From positions 1-64,000 of the forward strand of contig JABDHJ010000009.1 in the NCBI GenBank assembly GCA_013285645.1: a stretch of DNA of 64,000 bases, written 5' to 3'. The notes under the pieces were generated by a model. That model made no database searches. It saw nothing but the letters and a program-made list of their open reading frames with translations, and had not been told where the DNA came from. Shown piece after piece: positions 8,303-19,400 of this stretch; within the stretch, counting starts at the first letter, position 1; each line of letters starts with the position of its first letter. The translations under genes and the position numbers were made by a program. Origin of the DNA: Verrucomicrobiota bacterium (GTDB lineage: Bacteria; Verrucomicrobiota; Verrucomicrobiia; Methylacidiphilales; UBA1321).

Positions 8303-11300
8303 ATGAAAACATTATTTATCCTCGGCGCCGCCTTCATTGCATTGCTTGCCGCCCAGTCCGCGCAAGCGCAATCGACATGGCTTCCGACTACTGGAAATAA
8401 TTCCTGGTCGGTTTCTGGTAACTGGTCGGGGGGAGTTCCAAACAGCGCGGGCGCCGTTGCCAATATCACCGCCCTCAACACCGCTACCGAAGGTATTAGT
8501 GTAATTGCGGATACCGTGGGAATTATCAACCTCGGTGCAGCCAGCAACGCTCATGCGTACAATATTACGGGGGGCACGCTGACGTTCGATAACAGTGGAA
8601 GCGGTGCGCAGATCAATGAATTGTCCACCGCCAACACCGATAGCATTGGCTCCGCTATCAGCATGGCGGACACGAATACCACGACGGCTTTGACGATCAG
8701 CAACGCCTCAGCCCATACCTTCACCCTTACGGGCGGAATCACGAGCACGATCTCGGGGGGGAATTTGGTTATTGATGCGAACGGCGCCGGAGCAATCACC
8801 TTATCGACCAATGCCATTAACAATCAGGGCACGATTACCAATGGCGGTATTGGTGCCGGGACGGTGACGATCGGCTCTGTCGGTGGCGCGGGCGTGGGCT
8901 CTAATGTCACAGCCATTACGGAGAGCGGCTCGACTTCGGCCCTGACCATTATTGGCACTCTCACCACTGCAACTAGCGGAACTACCACTCTGAACAGCAC
9001 TGCGACTGGCACGGCGCAGTTTCAAGTTAACGGCGGTATCACCGGTTCGGGTAATCTTGTTCTTAATAACACCGGATCGGAGTCCAGCGCAACCGGCGCT
9101 ATCCTGATCCAGACGGTCGCCGTCACTACCACGGGTACGATTACCAATCAGGGCAGCGGTACTGGTGTTGAAATCAGTTCAGCCATCACTGCTGCTTCGG
9201 GGGTGGTTCAAAATGGTGCTTCAACACTCGATCTCGCGGGCGCTAATACCTACGCGGGCACCACGACCCTGCAATCGGGCACAATTTTCGTTAACAGCAC
9301 AACGGCTTTTGGCACGGGAACTCTGCTCATCAACGGGGGAACGCTCGATTCTTCCACTAGCGGCGTCACCATGACCAATAACAATGCTCAAATCTGGAAT
9401 TCCAATTTCGCTTGGGCGGGTACCAAATTTCTGACCTTCGGCACCGGGACTATCACTTTGGGTGGCAACGTCACCCTCACTGCGGCCTCGCGTGCCTCTA
9501 CGCTCACAGAAAACGGTGCTATCTCTGGCACGGGGAGTCTTACGCTCGTTAGTAACATATCGGGCACGGTTGTTGTTTTCGCCTTTAACGGTGCGGTCGA
9601 TAATAATGGCGCGATCACGAACTCGGGCAGCGGCGACGGGACCGTTATTAGCGGTAACATTGGTTCCAATGTCGGGCTAATCACTCAAAGCGGTGCGGCT
9701 TCATTCCTGACTCTGAGCGGTACGAACACCAACATCAATGGCGTGGCCCTGGCAGCGGGTACACTGAAGCTCGGAAGTACCACGGCGCTCGGCGCCACGG
9801 CCAGTACGTTGACTATTACGGGTGGGACTTTGGACAACAGCTCGGGTGGGACGCTCACTTTTGCCAATAATAATGCGCAGAACTGGAATGGCAGCTTTAC
9901 CTTTGCTGGTACGAATAGTCTCGATCTCGGCACGGGCGCCGTGACCTTGGGCGGCACCGCCACCCCGACCGTGACAGTCACCGCAAACACGCTGACAGAG
10001 GATGGTGTGATTGGCGGGGCCTTTGGCATCACCAAGACAGGCACAGGTACGCTGGTTCTAACCGGCTTGAATACCTATACCGGGGTGACGACGGTCACCC
10101 AAGGTATACTTTCCATCAACAGCATCGGGAATGTTGGCGGCGGCGCCAGTGCTTTGGGTGCGCCCACCACGGCCCCCAACGGCACCATCGCCCTTGGCGG
10201 CGGTACCTTGCAGTACACCGGCAGCAGTTCCGGTAGCAGCAATCGCGTCGTGAATCTGACCAACGCGAGTACGCTCGACGCTTCCGGGGCGGCCACCTTT
10301 GCCCTCAGCGGTGGCATCACGGGAAATAAAAATCTCACTTTGCAGGGCTCGGGCCTCGGCACGGAGAGCGGCAACATCGCGGCTACGACAGCGAACTTAA
10401 CCAAATCCGGCGCGGGTACCTGGATCCTCTCCGGCACGAATAGCTATACGACAGGCATAACTACGGTGTCGCAAGGCACGCTCGAATTCGCCAACGCGGG
10501 AGCTCTTTATGCGAGCACAACGGGAAGCTGGACGGCTGCCCATCTCATTACGCAAACCGGCGCAACACTGGCCTTGGGCGTTGGCGGAAGTGGCTTCTCC
10601 GCCGCACAGGTCGATACGTTGAATACCAACCTCATTACCAATGCGACCGCGACTTCCGGTTTCGAAAACGGTTCTTCCATCGGTTTCGATACCACGGGCG
10701 GCAACTTTACCTACAACACGACGATCGCCAATGCTTTCGGCGGCGCCAATACCCTGGGCGTGACCAAGCTCGGCACCAACGCCCTGACTCTCACTGGCAG
10801 TAACACCTACAGCGGCGGAACGTTGATTTCGTCCGGCGCATTGCTGGCCAACAATACCAGCGGCTCAGCAACGGGTTCCGGGACCTTGACCTTGGTTAAC
10901 GGAGCGACCCTGGGCGGCACAGGCGCGGTCAACAGCACGACCAACCTGATTAACGGGAATGTCTTGGTCGGTCAGGCCACCATAACGGGTACGAGTACAA
11001 CGACCAGCCTGACGCTGACCTCCACGGGCACCACGACGTTCAGCGGCGCGAACCTGACCTTCAACCTGAATGCGGCGAACACCAATAGTAGTGTGCTCAA
11101 TGTGGGTGGTTCCAGTGTTTTGTTTAGCGGAGCCGCCACGACTTTGACGTTGAACCTGCTCAACACCGGCACCAACAACATCGCGGACGGGACCGATTAC
11201 ATCCTCTTCTCCGGGTTGTCATCAAGCCAGTACGCCGGAATTACCGTCGCATCGGGCACCAACATCATTTCAGGTTTGACCCTGACGTTGACTGGTACGG

Positions 11301-11470
11301 CCAGCAACGGTGAGGCGAATTCAATCTACTATGCCGGCTCGTTCCTGTTCATGAACGGAGGCGACATTGAAGTGCAGGTAGTGCCGGAACCGGGCACATG
11401 GGCCCTCATGCTCAGCGGCTTTGTTCTTCTGGTCGTTTACCAACGCGCCAGACGGTCGAAGGATGTTTAA
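8303..11470 (+). CDS. PEP-CTERM giant 1: autotransporter-associated beta-strand-repeat surface protein
   Basis: This is a 1055-residue exported protein with a signal peptide (about residues 1-22, ending Q-S-A-Q-A). The body is a long beta-solenoid of repeats rich in Gly, Thr, Ser and Asn. They carry the autotransporter-associated motif of the type L-x-G-x-N-T-Y-x-G-x-T-x-x-x-x-G-x-L, as in L-T-G-L-N-T-Y-T-G-V-T-T-V-T-Q-G-I-L. The C-terminus has the sorting signal V-P-E-P-G-T-W-A-L-M-L (from residue 1027), a hydrophobic helix and a basic end (Q-R-A-R-R-S-K). In known PEP-CTERM systems this tail is processed by an exosortase; none is in the window. There is no autotransporter barrel. A role in adhesion or polysaccharide binding is inferred. 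Its last third resembles PEP-CTERM giant 2 at 41405. Confidence 0.88.
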   Translation: MKTLFILGAAFIALLAAQSAQAQSTWLPTTGNNSWSVSGNWSGGVPNSAGAVANITALNTATEGISVIADTVGIINLGAASNAHAYNITGGTLTFDNSGSGAQINELSTANTDSIGSAISMADTNTTTALTISNASAHTFTLTGGITSTISGGNLVIDANGAGAITLSTNAINNQGTITNGGIGAGTVTIGSVGGAGVGSNVTAITESGSTSALTIIGTLTTATSGTTTLNSTATGTAQFQVNGGITGSGNLVLNNTGSESSATGAILIQTVAVTTTGTITNQGSGTGVEISSAITAASGVVQNGASTLDLAGANTYAGTTTLQSGTIFVNSTTAFGTGTLLINGGTLDSSTSGVTMTNNNAQIWNSNFAWAGTKFLTFGTGTITLGGNVTLTAASRASTLTENGAISGTGSLTLVSNISGTVVVFAFNGAVDNNGAITNSGSGDGTVISGNIGSNVGLITQSGAASFLTLSGTNTNINGVALAAGTLKLGSTTALGATASTLTITGGTLDNSSGGTLTFANNNAQNWNGSFTFAGTNSLDLGTGAVTLGGTATPTVTVTANTLTEDGVIGGAFGITKTGTGTLVLTGLNTYTGVTTVTQGILSINSIGNVGGGASALGAPTTAPNGTIALGGGTLQYTGSSSGSSNRVVNLTNASTLDASGAATFALSGGITGNKNLTLQGSGLGTESGNIAATTANLTKSGAGTWILSGTNSYTTGITTVSQGTLEFANAGALYASTTGSWTAAHLITQTGATLALGVGGSGFSAAQVDTLNTNLITNATATSGFENGSSIGFDTTGGNFTYNTTIANAFGGANTLGVTKLGTNALTLTGSNTYSGGTLISSGALLANNTSGSATGSGTLTLVNGATLGGTGAVNSTTNLINGNVLVGQATITGTSTTTSLTLTSTGTTTFSGANLTFNLNAANTNSSVLNVGGSSVLFSGAATTLTLNLLNTGTNNIADGTDYILFSGLSSSQYAGITVASGTNIISGLTLTLTGTASNGEANSIYYAGSFLFMNGGDIEVQVVPEPGTWALMLSGFVLLVVYQRARRSKDV

Positions 11471-11493
11471 CTCCAAACTGGCCGAGCTTAAAA

Positions 11494-11526
11494 GGGAGGT
11501 TCAACGAAATAACCTCGCCTCCTTGA
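11494..11526 (+). terminator. Weak stem-loop after PEP-CTERM giant 1
   Basis: GAGGTT (11496-11501) pairs with AACCTC (11511-11516) around a 9-base loop, 25 bases after the stop codon. A second outer pairing of GGGAGG with CCTCC is possible. No T-run follows, so a rho-independent terminator is doubtful. Confidence 0.2.
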
Positions 11527-11581
11527 AATAAAAGGGCAACATTTTCTCAAACTCGGGACTTTCGACGAATGTCATCCTTCC

Positions 11582-12670
11582 ATGGTATCGACGCAAGACA
11601 TCAAATTAACCTTGGCCGCGACCGGGCTTAAGCAGCCTCTTCACGTCAAAGTCCGGCAAATACTGCGGGACCAGATTCTCAACGACTTTAAGCACGGTCA
11701 GCGTTTTTATACGGAACGCGAGCTCATGCAAAAGTTGGCTGTTTCCCAGGCGACCGTCCGACGCGCGGTGCAGGATCTGGTGGGCGAAGGATACTTGCTG
11801 ACAGATCCGCGCAAGGGCTTTTTTGTGCAACGACATCAAGAGGTGCGTTATGTCGGATTGGTCACCCCCGTCCGGAAGGACCATTTGGAGACAGAGTATA
11901 TTGAGATTTGCCGCCGGCATAACTACGTCCTGAATGTCCATGCTTTCCACGAGAGCGAGACGGCTGACGACATCATGCGCCTGATCAAGTGCAAACCAAG
12001 TGAAGAGCGCATTATCATGACCGGACTCACGGTCGAGTTGACCCTGGAACTGGGCAGCCGGATGCAGTCCGCAGGTTATCAGCACATCGTGGTCGGGGCA
12101 AAACTGGCAGGCTTTACCGGAGGATCCTTATCGCTGGATCACGAGGGCGAGGTTGATCAAATATTGGACTATTTGACCGGGCTGGGGCATGAGCGCATTT
12201 GCTTTATAGTCAATGAGCCCAGGAATTTGATGATCACAAGTCTGCGCGCTGAGACAGTTAAGGAAAAACTCAGGCAAAGAAACTTGAGCAAGTCGCAGCT
12301 GATTTATTGCGATACCCGCAACTGGGGGAATTCGTTTGAGGCCGCGTACAAAAAGGCCCACGAAGTTATGCAGATGAAACCTGCCCCAACGGCGATTGTG
12401 CCCCTTTCGGGTATCGGTGCATGGGCGGTATTGCGCTATGCCATCGAGCATGACATTAAAATTCCGCAGCAACTTTCGGTCATCTGTTTTGATCCCATGG
12501 TTAACACCGATATTTTGCCCATACCCTTGACTGAGTTGATGTTTTTAAAGGAAGAAATGAGCGAAAGAGCCATCAAGCTGCTTTGGTCGGACGAAGCTTC
12601 GTCAGCCAACGAGTTATTTACTCCGCAGTTATTAGTCCGCGAAAGCACCGCTGCTCCTTCATCCAAGTAA
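11582..12670 (+). CDS. AraR-like transcription regulator 1 (GntR-type HTH plus LacI-type sensor)
   Basis: This is a 362-residue regulator. Residues about 18-88 form a GntR winged helix-turn-helix with V-R-Q-I-L-R-D-Q-I-L, the T-E-R-E-L-M-Q-K-L-A-V-S-Q-A-T-V-R-R-A-V segment and G-Y-L-L-T-D-P-R-K-G-F-F-V-Q. From about residue 95 a LacI/GalR-type periplasmic-binding-like domain follows (Y-V-G-L-V-T-P, then a D-Y-L-T-G-L-G-H-E-R-I-C-F-I segment, and A-P-T-A-I-V-P-L-S near residue 270). This combination is the AraR architecture, a sugar-released repressor in Bacillus. The effector is unknown. It lies between PEP-CTERM giant 1 and a convergent heparinase-like gene (9 bases between stops). The TGCTTCGAAGCA-type palindromes are candidate targets (inference). 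Confidence 0.88.
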   Translation: MVSTQDIKLTLAATGLKQPLHVKVRQILRDQILNDFKHGQRFYTERELMQKLAVSQATVRRAVQDLVGEGYLLTDPRKGFFVQRHQEVRYVGLVTPVRKDHLETEYIEICRRHNYVLNVHAFHESETADDIMRLIKCKPSEERIIMTGLTVELTLELGSRMQSAGYQHIVVGAKLAGFTGGSLSLDHEGEVDQILDYLTGLGHERICFIVNEPRNLMITSLRAETVKEKLRQRNLSKSQLIYCDTRNWGNSFEAAYKKAHEVMQMKPAPTAIVPLSGIGAWAVLRYAIEHDIKIPQQLSVICFDPMVNTDILPIPLTELMFLKEEMSERAIKLLWSDEASSANELFTPQLLVRESTAAPSSK

Positions 12671-12679
12671 GGACCTTCA

Positions 12680-15600
12680 CTAGGATTTCGTCGTATTATA
12701 CAATGAAATCGTTGACCGATGGCCTGTTTGGGAATCGAGAAGATTGATCTTTTCAGGATTGCTGATGTCAATTTCAGCAGAGAATCCGGGGTGATGGATG
12801 GAAATACGGTCGCCTGCTCGCTGAGTGGACGACATGGAAGCCACGTCTGCAGTTTCGACCGTTACCAGCAGCGCCGTCAGCGAACACTCATTCCAAGCGT
12901 AACAAATTTCCCGCGTGGTAAAACGGTCGCCAGCTTGAGTCGGATGGTCCGTCTCTTTTATTTGCGCCGGATTCAGGCCGAGAAGCGGATTGATCCGAAG
13001 ATAGGAGCCTTTTTCAAGGGGCAGGGGAGTCGCATCATCGATTAGGATAGGCGCATCGTTGGGGACATGAAAGCGGGTCACTTGGGGAATGGAAATATTC
13101 GAACGATCCAAAATGAGAAAAGCAAATGGAGCCAACTGCACGATGCAACGCCAATGCAGAATGGGACAACGAAGAGGTACATACTGCTGAACACTGGTTT
13201 CAGCCATATAGATGGGAGTAAACGCCACAGCATAAGGGAAGGGGCCGTCGCCTTGATGACTGGCGATCCATCCGCGATTGAATTGCCACAAATAATTCAG
13301 AGGATCCAGGTCGCGGGGAGCCCATCGGCTATGGCCATCCGAGCGGAACTTCCTAAGCGTAGTCACTTGTGGGTAACTAAAGGCCGAGTCAACTATCCAC
13401 GAGCGGCCGGCATAGATGAATTGCAAGCTGCCTTCGTCATTATGGTGATGAGCCCAGGCATTGCCGCATCGCAAAACCATGAGAGATTCACCCCGATCAT
13501 CCTTGGTGCGAAAAAAATATCCAAGTCCCTGGACATATTCATTCTGCCACGGCACGGATTTTGACTCGATGCCCAGGGGCTGGTCTCCTCCCATCTCCAA
13601 ATGGGCCCAACCAAGTTGTGAAGCTAAATCCGGATTCGATGCCGAGATGTGGTGGGCGAGACGGCGATAAAGCGGGCGATAAAGATTATTGAGATCAACC
13701 CCGTGATCTCCCAGCGCAACAACGTGTCTTTTCCCGCCAAAATAGTCGTCTTTGGGAGTCAGCATCTTGAGCAAAGATGCGACCAGATGCTGAAAGGCGG
13801 GCTCGGCAAAACCATCATCCACACCGTCATCACGGCGTCGTTCCAAAGTGGGAATGATCGTCTGAAGAACGTGGTGAAAATAGGTGTGACTCTCCTCCCA
13901 TGCCCCGCTTTGGGGATAGACGTGATAATCAAGCTGACGACGCCACATTTGGGTGAAACGTTCCCGCCATTCGGCTGCGTTCGGGTGCAAATGAAACACC
14001 TGCGCTGCCACTCCAGGCATGTTGAAAATATCCGTGAAAAAATTTTGGTTCGCCATGCCGGCAATCGTCGGTTCAAGTCGCTTGCTTGGATCTCCGAGGT
14101 TCATGGAGGCCGCTCCTGGATAATAGTGATCGGATGAAAACAGGTGACACAGGAAGACAAACCACGCACGGCTTTGGCTGCATTGTTCTGGAGTAAAATG
14201 ACCCCGAGTTGCCAGCCACTCCCACTCGACCAGATCGTGTGCCAGTCGGCGACTTACGACCGCATTGGTGTAAGCGGAACCAGATCCTTCCCAGAAACCA
14301 AAAATCCGGGCCGCGAGGAATTCCAACATTTGTGTCACTCGTTGCGGAATGGAAATAGACTGCTCTTGCGAGGAGTTGGAGTGATCCGTGTTGTCCCAGG
14401 GAGGGCTGGCATCGGTTATCCTCACCGGTGCTTTTTCCTGGGGCCATGACCAACAAAGCGTCAACTGGTCTGCCAGTGGAAACATGCCGTGCTGCGTGTG
14501 AATTCGGCGTAAGAGACTTTGTTGTTGCCGATAAAGCGGACGATTGGGCTTGGTTTCAAAATGGCCAAGCGAAGGTGCCGCATCCCATTCGGCAGATCGG
14601 AGGGAAGGACTGGAAGTAAGGACAAGCGCAAAAAGGCGCCTGCCGTGATGAAGCCAGCCCTCAAGAGAGAAATGAGGCTCGCACCCATTCACCGGTCGCG
14701 CGACGATCTTTTCTGGAGATGATGCGGCATCGGCCTTGATCTCGGGTGGAAGTCGACGGCTCGTGGGATCTCCCGGAAACCAGCGACGGGCCCAAGCCTC
14801 GAGAAAATTATGGGAGTTGCCATCCCAATCGCCGCCTTTAAGAGCGACACAGCCAATGACATCATCGCTTTGTGAAAAGGTCAGGGCATAGCCGTCCGAA
14901 AAATCATGGAGCTGCGAATATTGGTTCCAGCAAGCCAACCGGGCGAGGCGACGGTCAAAAAAATAGTGCAGTGATTGCGTGGTGAAACCTGCGGTCGAGT
15001 CGAGTAGATGAATTTGCTCCGGCAAATCCTCCCCGAAGAAATCCCAAACGATTTGATCTCCCGAATCGCAGTCGAAGACTTCATCAAAGACAATGTAATC
15101 AGCTCCAGCGTCAAAGGTGAGACGCGCGACATAAGAATGCGTGGGACCGATCCTGGCCTGAAAAAGCGTCGTGACGCGTAGAGGGCCGGATTCCAGTACT
15201 GTACTCGAGACATACTGAACGGGGTGACGTGTGTCGAAAAAGGAGCTTCCACGCCAGGGGCCATTCCCAAGCCGAAGCCGACGAATGGGGGTTGGGGCAT
15301 GAAAAGAAGGCAAAGTATTTTCCGCTTTCCACTCGCCCAGAAATGAATCGGCTGACCACTTCCCGTTTGAGATTGTGCCTTGGTTGTCGCTAAGGGAGAG
15401 AGTGGTCGCGTGGATAACGTCGGACGAATGATTCTGTGCGACGAGCCGAAGTTCCTCTCCTGCGCGCAGTTCGAGTTGAATAAAAGCCTGCTCGGGATTT
15501 TGCAGGGAACGTTGGGCAGGAAATTCAACGCCCGTCTTGAGATCGCGGAAGCTGAAGACTTTGACATCTTGAGGAACGTCCGCGGGACAGGCGACGGTCA

Positions 15601-15706
15601 GGATTTGCCGTGCGTGGTTAAGTCCGCATGATTCTTGGATAACCAGCAGACCGGTATCCGGATCAGTCCCTAGAGTGGGCCTTGAGGGAAAGTAAGCATT
15701 GGCCAT
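12680..15706 (-). CDS. Heparinase II/III-like polysaccharide lyase-type protein without signal peptide
   Basis: This is a 1008-residue protein. The clearest family mark is the heparinase II/III-type segment A-W-A-H-H-H-N-D-E-G-S-L-Q-F-I-Y-A-G-R-S-W-I-V-D-S-A-F, near residue 735, at the start of the beta-sandwich domain. Before it is a long helical region (about residues 470-700, with Trp/Tyr-rich helices) that fits an (alpha/alpha) toroid. About 400 beta-rich residues come first. Members cleave uronate-containing polysaccharides by beta-elimination. No Sec signal is seen (the start is M-A-N-A-Y-F-P-S-R-P), so a cytoplasmic location on imported oligosaccharides is inferred. The substrate is unknown. 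Some members of the fold are not lyases. Confidence 0.75.
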   Translation of the reverse strand: MANAYFPSRPTLGTDPDTGLLVIQESCGLNHARQILTVACPADVPQDVKVFSFRDLKTGVEFPAQRSLQNPEQAFIQLELRAGEELRLVAQNHSSDVIHATTLSLSDNQGTISNGKWSADSFLGEWKAENTLPSFHAPTPIRRLRLGNGPWRGSSFFDTRHPVQYVSSTVLESGPLRVTTLFQARIGPTHSYVARLTFDAGADYIVFDEVFDCDSGDQIVWDFFGEDLPEQIHLLDSTAGFTTQSLHYFFDRRLARLACWNQYSQLHDFSDGYALTFSQSDDVIGCVALKGGDWDGNSHNFLEAWARRWFPGDPTSRRLPPEIKADAASSPEKIVARPVNGCEPHFSLEGWLHHGRRLFALVLTSSPSLRSAEWDAAPSLGHFETKPNRPLYRQQQSLLRRIHTQHGMFPLADQLTLCWSWPQEKAPVRITDASPPWDNTDHSNSSQEQSISIPQRVTQMLEFLAARIFGFWEGSGSAYTNAVVSRRLAHDLVEWEWLATRGHFTPEQCSQSRAWFVFLCHLFSSDHYYPGAASMNLGDPSKRLEPTIAGMANQNFFTDIFNMPGVAAQVFHLHPNAAEWRERFTQMWRRQLDYHVYPQSGAWEESHTYFHHVLQTIIPTLERRRDDGVDDGFAEPAFQHLVASLLKMLTPKDDYFGGKRHVVALGDHGVDLNNLYRPLYRRLAHHISASNPDLASQLGWAHLEMGGDQPLGIESKSVPWQNEYVQGLGYFFRTKDDRGESLMVLRCGNAWAHHHNDEGSLQFIYAGRSWIVDSAFSYPQVTTLRKFRSDGHSRWAPRDLDPLNYLWQFNRGWIASHQGDGPFPYAVAFTPIYMAETSVQQYVPLRCPILHWRCIVQLAPFAFLILDRSNISIPQVTRFHVPNDAPILIDDATPLPLEKGSYLRINPLLGLNPAQIKETDHPTQAGDRFTTREICYAWNECSLTALLVTVETADVASMSSTQRAGDRISIHHPGFSAEIDISNPEKINLLDSQTGHRSTISLYNTTKS

Positions 15707-15744
15707 CTAACGAAAATCGGTTGGATAGTAGATATGCCGAGATT

Positions 15745-16431
15745 TTAATTTGGAAGGCCCGACCAAGACCGCTTCATTTGTTGAAGCTTTTGGGCGCAAA
15801 TCGTGGGCAACTGCAAGGGTGCATCCGGAGTTCCATAAGTATAGGTAATGTGTACTGATTCCGAATCAAAAAAGAGAGGTAAAAGAGTCGATTTGTCAAT
15901 CCACGCCGTTTCGGTTCCCTTTTTATAAACATAATATGTTTTGTCGTTGAGGGCTTGCTCGCCCTGAAAAGAACTGGCACCAAGCCATTCTAATTCCTTA
16001 AACTCGGCAGGGTCGACATAGTAAGACAACATTTGTGATGCCACTAAAACGGTCCCTGGGTTTGCCGACTGAAGGATGAATCGAAGAGCGCCTGATCTCC
16101 ATATCTCACAACTCGTGCCATCGACAAAGACTTGCTTGTCTTTTCGTAAAGCACCCGTCTGAACCGAGTCAAATTCGGCTAAATCCGGAGGGCCGGAAGG
16201 AGGAGGGGGAGTCGCTGTTTGTGAATCTGCCGAATTGGACGCTGGCGGCTTCGATTTATACGCGAGTTTCTCAACAAAAGTAAAATCACCTTTCAAAGTT
16301 CCCACATAGGGTCGCGGAGGCGGAGAGGTCGTGGGCGAGTTAGTATCCTGGGAGCGTCCCGGCAGGCAGCAGCAAAAAGAAATCAAACACGAGAGAATGA
16401 AGAATAAAGATCGAGTAAATTTCGTTGGCAT
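15745..16431 (-). CDS. Small exported protein next to the orphan cassette A gene
   Basis: The 228-residue product starts at ATG 16431. It has a hydrophobic, Cys-rich signal (about residues 4-22: F-T-R-S-L-F-F-I-L-S-C-L-I-S-F-C-C-C-L-P). A Pro/Ser-rich linker follows, then a soluble domain with Y-Y-V-D-P-A-E-F-K-E-L-E-W-L-G and Y-Y-V-Y-K-K-G-T-E-T-A-W-I-D-K-S-T-L-L-P-L-F-F-D. This last segment resembles LolA/LolB- or DUF2092-type beta-sheets in which a lipid-binding protein is interrogated by strand (weak). A longer reading from 16494 would overlap the upstream gene and lacks a signal at its start. The stop of the cassette A gene lies 53 bases upstream, so the two are probably co-transcribed. 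Confidence 0.6.
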   Translation of the reverse strand: MPTKFTRSLFFILSCLISFCCCLPGRSQDTNSPTTSPPPRPYVGTLKGDFTFVEKLAYKSKPPASNSADSQTATPPPPSGPPDLAEFDSVQTGALRKDKQVFVDGTSCEIWRSGALRFILQSANPGTVLVASQMLSYYVDPAEFKELEWLGASSFQGEQALNDKTYYVYKKGTETAWIDKSTLLPLFFDSESVHITYTYGTPDAPLQLPTICAQKLQQMKRSWSGLPN

Positions 16432-16484
16432 AAGTAAGGAGAGGTATTGCTTTCTTGAGATTAAACTCCCTTCGATAGTGAAAT

Positions 16485-19400
16485 TTATTCCCACACGGGT
16501 TCGAGTTGTTGGTCCACGATTTCGCCGGTGAAGCGGTCAATGGCCACATGCAGCCAATAATGTTTTTCTCCCTCAACGGTGAAATTATTCAAGCTCGTCG
16601 CCGTGGAGGTGAGTTTGCCTGACTGCGCAACTACATCGATCATCAGGCTCCAAGTGCGGGTGTCAGAACTATCCGCCAAGGCTCGGATTAGGGCTTCCCG
16701 TTGTCCTTTTAGGCCTGGATTGGCAGAGCTGACAGTGATGTCTTGAGGAAAAAGCGAAGGCAGATCACCAATATTAATCAATGGGCCGTTGGCTTTTACA
16801 TAGGTGACAATACTGGATGCCAATGTCGCGGCGTCGGCAACTGAAATGCTGGTGTTAATTGTAGTGGGATCTGTCAGCAAATAATCGCGTAAACCTGCGG
16901 AAAGAAGAGTCTGCAAAGGGGGGGATACTGTGCTATTAGCGGAAGCGCTGTTCAGGGCGGCACTATTGATATTCATTTTCCCGGCAATCATATCCGGAGG
17001 AGGCAGATTCTTTGAGGTGGTGTCCGGACGGGCACCAATATAGAAGACGTCTAATAAACCGGAATCGGCGCTATTGGCCGAAATCATATTGAGGGACTTC
17101 CAGGCATCATCTCGAAAAATATAGCCGAGTTCCGCCACGCTTCGGAAAGGGCGATCCAAATGAATAGGTCGTTCCGCTTGAGCACCGGTCGCCAAAGGGG
17201 ATGCACCGGCCCAGCCAGCCGCGTCTCCGACCCTTCGAATGAAATCCCGGTCAAGGTAGAAAGAGGGATCGGTGCCTAGATTATTTGCCCAGGTATTAGG
17301 CGAATCCTTGTTAGATTTACCAATCGTAGATTTGGGAAAATGCCCGTAAGGAGGATTTCCGGCGTCGGCGCCCGGATTAATCTGGGTACTCGATCCAAGG
17401 TTTACCCCCAATTGTTGCCCTGCTGTTGCCGGAGTATGAATGACCTGCATGTTGAGGCGGGGCGTGCGAGGATCTAAGAAATTGTTCACCCAATATTCCT
17501 GATTTGCCTGCAAGGGGCCGGGGCCCGTAATCAACCCAGTGACGGAAAGGGCGGAGGGGTTTTGATATCCGCTTGGATTGGTTGTCGCGTTATAATTATT
17601 TGGAGGTACAGCCGTCCAACTGTTCCAAGCCGGATCATTAGGTTCCATGAAGGCATCCCCACTCCCGGATTCTCGGCTAGGGACCGCACCGCGAAAAACC
17701 TGGTAGGTGTGCCAGTGGGAGGGGCCAGGGGATGCCGGATCTTCGTACTGCAACTCGATGATGAAGGGATTAATCGTAGCTAGCCCGGGGAGATCGGTTC
17801 CAAGTGCCGGAATGCCTAGTTGGCTCGTTGCCCAATTCGAATAACCGGGTAAACTGGCGCATAAGGGGACTTTGTATGGATTATCGGGGCTTTTTGACCA
17901 ACCCATGTAGATGCCGGCACGCTGCCAGCCACGAGAGCTCGAGATTATACCGAAAGTATCGTTCATATTCGAAGTCGATTGGTTATCGTTATCCTTTGTG
18001 AATGAACGGGTGGGATCAGGATCAATAGCCGTCGGCTCAGAAAAGTGATTCGCGTAATTATTAAGGTTGATGCCGATCCAGGCGGGACCATCGACGCTGG
18101 TTGGGGTGGCATGGGTTATCGTGGGAGTGACAGAGCCGGAAGTGATCTCTGGCTCAAAGATGCGACCCTTATACGCGCCTGTGGATGAGTAAGCGTTGAG
18201 ATGATTGTTATTGGGATATTCCTCTCCACTGGTGATGGCGATGCGTATCTTGGTTGGTCCGGTCGATGGAGGAAGTGTGGCGTTCTGGTGGGGATTCCAT
18301 AGGGAGAACGTGAGCCAATGTTGAAGGTATTGCTGGTTTGGATCATTAAACGTCGCATCTGGCGGCGAACTGATAGTTCCAGGAGCCGGGCGCAACACAG
18401 TGTCCCCGATGGCATTCATGTAAGGCAAATTTTCGACACCATACATATGCTCACCATTCAGTATGATATCGGTTGGGAAGTTATCGGTATCGTATTGGTC
18501 GATGATATTGGCTCCAATTTGGATGACCTGATATTTTTCCAGCGCATAGACAAGCGAGAGATGAGTAGAACTCGAATCGATATCTCCACGAGCTAAGGGT
18601 GCTTCATACGGAAAACTAGCGGCAACGCCCTCGCAGACTCGGTAGAACTCACCTCCGCTGCCGCTGGAGGTATTGTCAGCTGCATGGGTTGGATCTCCAG
18701 AGGCCAATCCCATGCTGCCTTGTAGGATAACAGCTTGAAGGAGCTCAAAGAAATCGGGTTCGCGACCTGTGACGGTGCCTGATGCGTTGATGGCATTGGC
18801 GACCTGATCCAAGGTCATGATTTGCTTGGCATCCGTAAACAGAGAGCCGTTGGCGGCAGGAGTGGGAGGCAGGAGAGAGGTGTGATTATAGGTCCAGCAT
18901 GAAAATGCCCCCGTTGACGAGTAGTTCGGGACCAGGCCGAAATAATTGTAAATGGCTTTTTGACTGGCAGTGTCCGTGGACAGCACACCCGCATAGGTAA
19001 TCAAGGCGAGCTTGTTTAAATCAAAACGATTCTTGACCAAGGGTTCGCCTACGACAGCTGTTTCACCGCTGAGACGAGAAAAGGAGGTTGTTGCCCGGAC
19101 GTTTGGTAAAAAGCGGTTATAGACGAGTTGGGTGGGAATACTTGCGACGTTGGTTGAATTTTGATTGTCGTGGTATGCGTAGGAAAGCGTCGCTGCAGCA
19201 GCAACAGGATTGTTGATGGGATCGATCGTCACGTTTGTTCCGCTCCAATAGGTCGGCGAAGCCGGGTCATTGGCGTTGTGTTCCGGGCCCCAACTGGGCG
19301 CGTTTTTTTCTCTGGAAAATGTGGTCAGATAAGGAAGGACGTTCTCGCTCACCCCGAGTTCCGTGGTCCAGTAATTGATCAAGTCCTGCCGACTGACAAA

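Noticed and set aside
8303-11470. Repetitive DNA suggesting a CRISPR array or tandem repeats
   Set aside because: The repeats are in frame, uneven in length and explained by beta-strand protein repeats. No constant direct repeats with unique spacers are seen.
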